A DNA stretch of 64,000 nucleotides from Lutibacter sp. HS1-25. Its GTDB lineage: Bacteria > Bacteroidota > Bacteroidia > Flavobacteriales > Flavobacteriaceae. Position numbers and translations under genes: made by a program. The stretch lies in the NCBI RefSeq assembly GCF_004121075.1, contig NZ_RHLN01000135.1:1-64000 (forward strand). Reading direction: 5' to 3'. Positions 63,574 to 64,000 of this stretch are shown here, piece after piece (within the stretch, counting starts at the first letter, position 1; each line of letters starts with the position of its first letter). The notes beneath the pieces are model-generated. The model was not told the origin of the DNA, ran no database searches, and saw only the letters and a list, made by a program, of their open reading frames with translations.

Positions 63574-63666
63574 CTAAGTTTTAGGTTTTAAGTCAGTATT
63601 CATTATTCCTTCTTCATTATTAATTATTCATTATTCATTATTAATTAGTAACAGTATTCTTTGAAC

Positions 63667-63692
63667 CGTCATCCTCGCGAATGCGGGGATCT
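63667..63692 (+). repeat. Dispersed repeat, CGTCATCCTCGCG type
   Basis: CGTCATCCTCGCGAATGCGG, then GGATCT. Contains the small hairpin CCTCGCGAATGCGGGG-like foldback. A well-known style of short intergenic repeat in several phyla. Confidence 0.4.
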
Positions 63693-63720
63693 GTTAGTAT
63701 AAATACTAAAAAGCATGTTT

Positions 63721-63793
63721 TGTCATTTCGATTGCAATGAGAAATCACATAAAATTGAGCATTGGATATGGTTCCTCCTTCGTCGGAATGACA
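63721..63793. repeat. Inverted-repeat element TGTCATTTCG...CGGAATGACA
   Basis: Ten-base arms at 63721-63730 and 63784-63793 pair with one mismatch across a 53-base interior, the layout of a small MITE-like repeat. Confidence 0.45.
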
Positions 63794-64000
63794 AGTTATA
63801 AATGGAATTAAGTCAAAAGTAGGTATCTAGTACTCAGTTTTAAGTAACAGTTTTCAGTTTTAAGTCAGTATTAATTAATAATTATTTATTATTCCTTCTT
63901 CATTATTTAACTACAGTTGATACCGAAAAATTACTTTTCCCCAACCCTAAAGGGAGTCAATTTTTCAATAGATCAATTCAGTATCTGGTAATAATCATTC

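Larger units (their letters stand above)
63400..64000. other. Gene-free repeat field at the window end
   Basis: 601 bases without a credible ORF. 63404-63600 is built from 7-base units (AAGTTAT, AAGTCAA, AAGTTGA and variants). 63461-63513 and 63521-63573 are a tandem duplication with a 60-base step and one mismatch. 63601-63650 is ATTCATT/ATTAATT-type heptads. The phrase AGTACTCAGTTTTAAGT occurs at about 63402 and again near 63830. A CGTCATCCT-type repeat lies at 63667-63692 and an inverted-repeat element at 63721-63793. Confidence 0.75.

Noticed and set aside
63400-63600. CRISPR array in the terminal repeat field
   Set aside because: Repeats are 7-base units and one 60-base duplication with no regular unique spacers and no cas genes.

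Overview
The window looks like chromosomal DNA of a low-GC marine-type or aquatic Bacteroidota, most probably a member of the Flavobacteriaceae. Support: a type IX secretion (T9SS) type B adhesin with a PorP/SprF-like partner, the gliding lipoprotein GldI, a fused CcoN-CcoO cbb3 oxidase subunit, TAnnTTTG-type -7 promoter elements, almost no Shine-Dalgarno sequences, and typical flavobacterial intergenic repeats. The species cannot be named from this evidence. No rRNA, tRNA, CRISPR array, phage or plasmid backbone was seen.

Layout. 1-4132: 3' part of a SprB-repeat adhesin, carrying one in-frame stop, plus a PorP/SprF-like protein. 4133-6322: a lone ilvD behind a 435-bp leader that holds a dispersed repeat and an 11-bp inverted repeat. 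6380-8452: an isolated 690-aa PLP-dependent enzyme of unknown role. 8800-13650: an accessory stretch with a frameshifted RAYT transposase between perfect inverted repeats, a lipoprotein gene between degenerate direct repeats, a Crp-like regulator with an NmrA/SnoaL-like operon, a REPIN/MITE-like element, and an aldose-epimerase gene flanked by dispersed repeats. 13659-21890 (minus): S9 peptidase, EEP-family enzyme, two rhomboids, mutL, ribH and a TPR protein. 22003-28177 (mostly plus): recF-DUF721, ndk, a DHH phosphoesterase, gldI, two more peptidyl-prolyl isomerases and a PAP2 phosphatase. 28161-33452 (minus): an ArnC/LAB_N/ArnT-like lipid-linked sugar cassette.

33675-36333: cysS, yidD, lgt. 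36497-47469: an FNR-like regulator divergent from a full cbb3 oxidase locus (ccoI, ccoS, ccoNO, ccoQ, ccoP, ccoG, ccoH, a SafE-like membrane protein), followed directly by two PPK2 genes. 47518-53395 (minus): FAH-family hydrolase, secA, a DUF2795 protein, a PduO-type adenosyltransferase and an O-methyltransferase. 53481-60190: Wza-like and Wzc-like polysaccharide export genes, then pta-ackA. 60424-63150 (minus): a divergent alpha-glucan phosphorylase and a tRNA-dihydrouridine synthase. The last 700 bases hold a 32-aa lysine-rich protein gene and a gene-free repeat field.

How the genes fit together. The cbb3 block supplies the copper importer, assembly factors and all oxidase subunits, with a likely oxygen or redox regulator beside it. 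The two PPK2 kinases and pta-ackA add phosphate/ATP-linked metabolism. GldI, the other envelope PPIases, Lgt, YidD, SecA and the lipid-linked sugar genes all serve envelope biogenesis. Most genes are ordinary housekeeping genes. The points that most deserve a second look are the nonsense codon in the adhesin, the 690-aa PLP protein, the phosphorylase lacking the PLP lysine, MutL with degenerate nuclease motifs, the paired-hairpin mobile elements, and the repeat modules shared by the ilvD leader and the lipoprotein locus.
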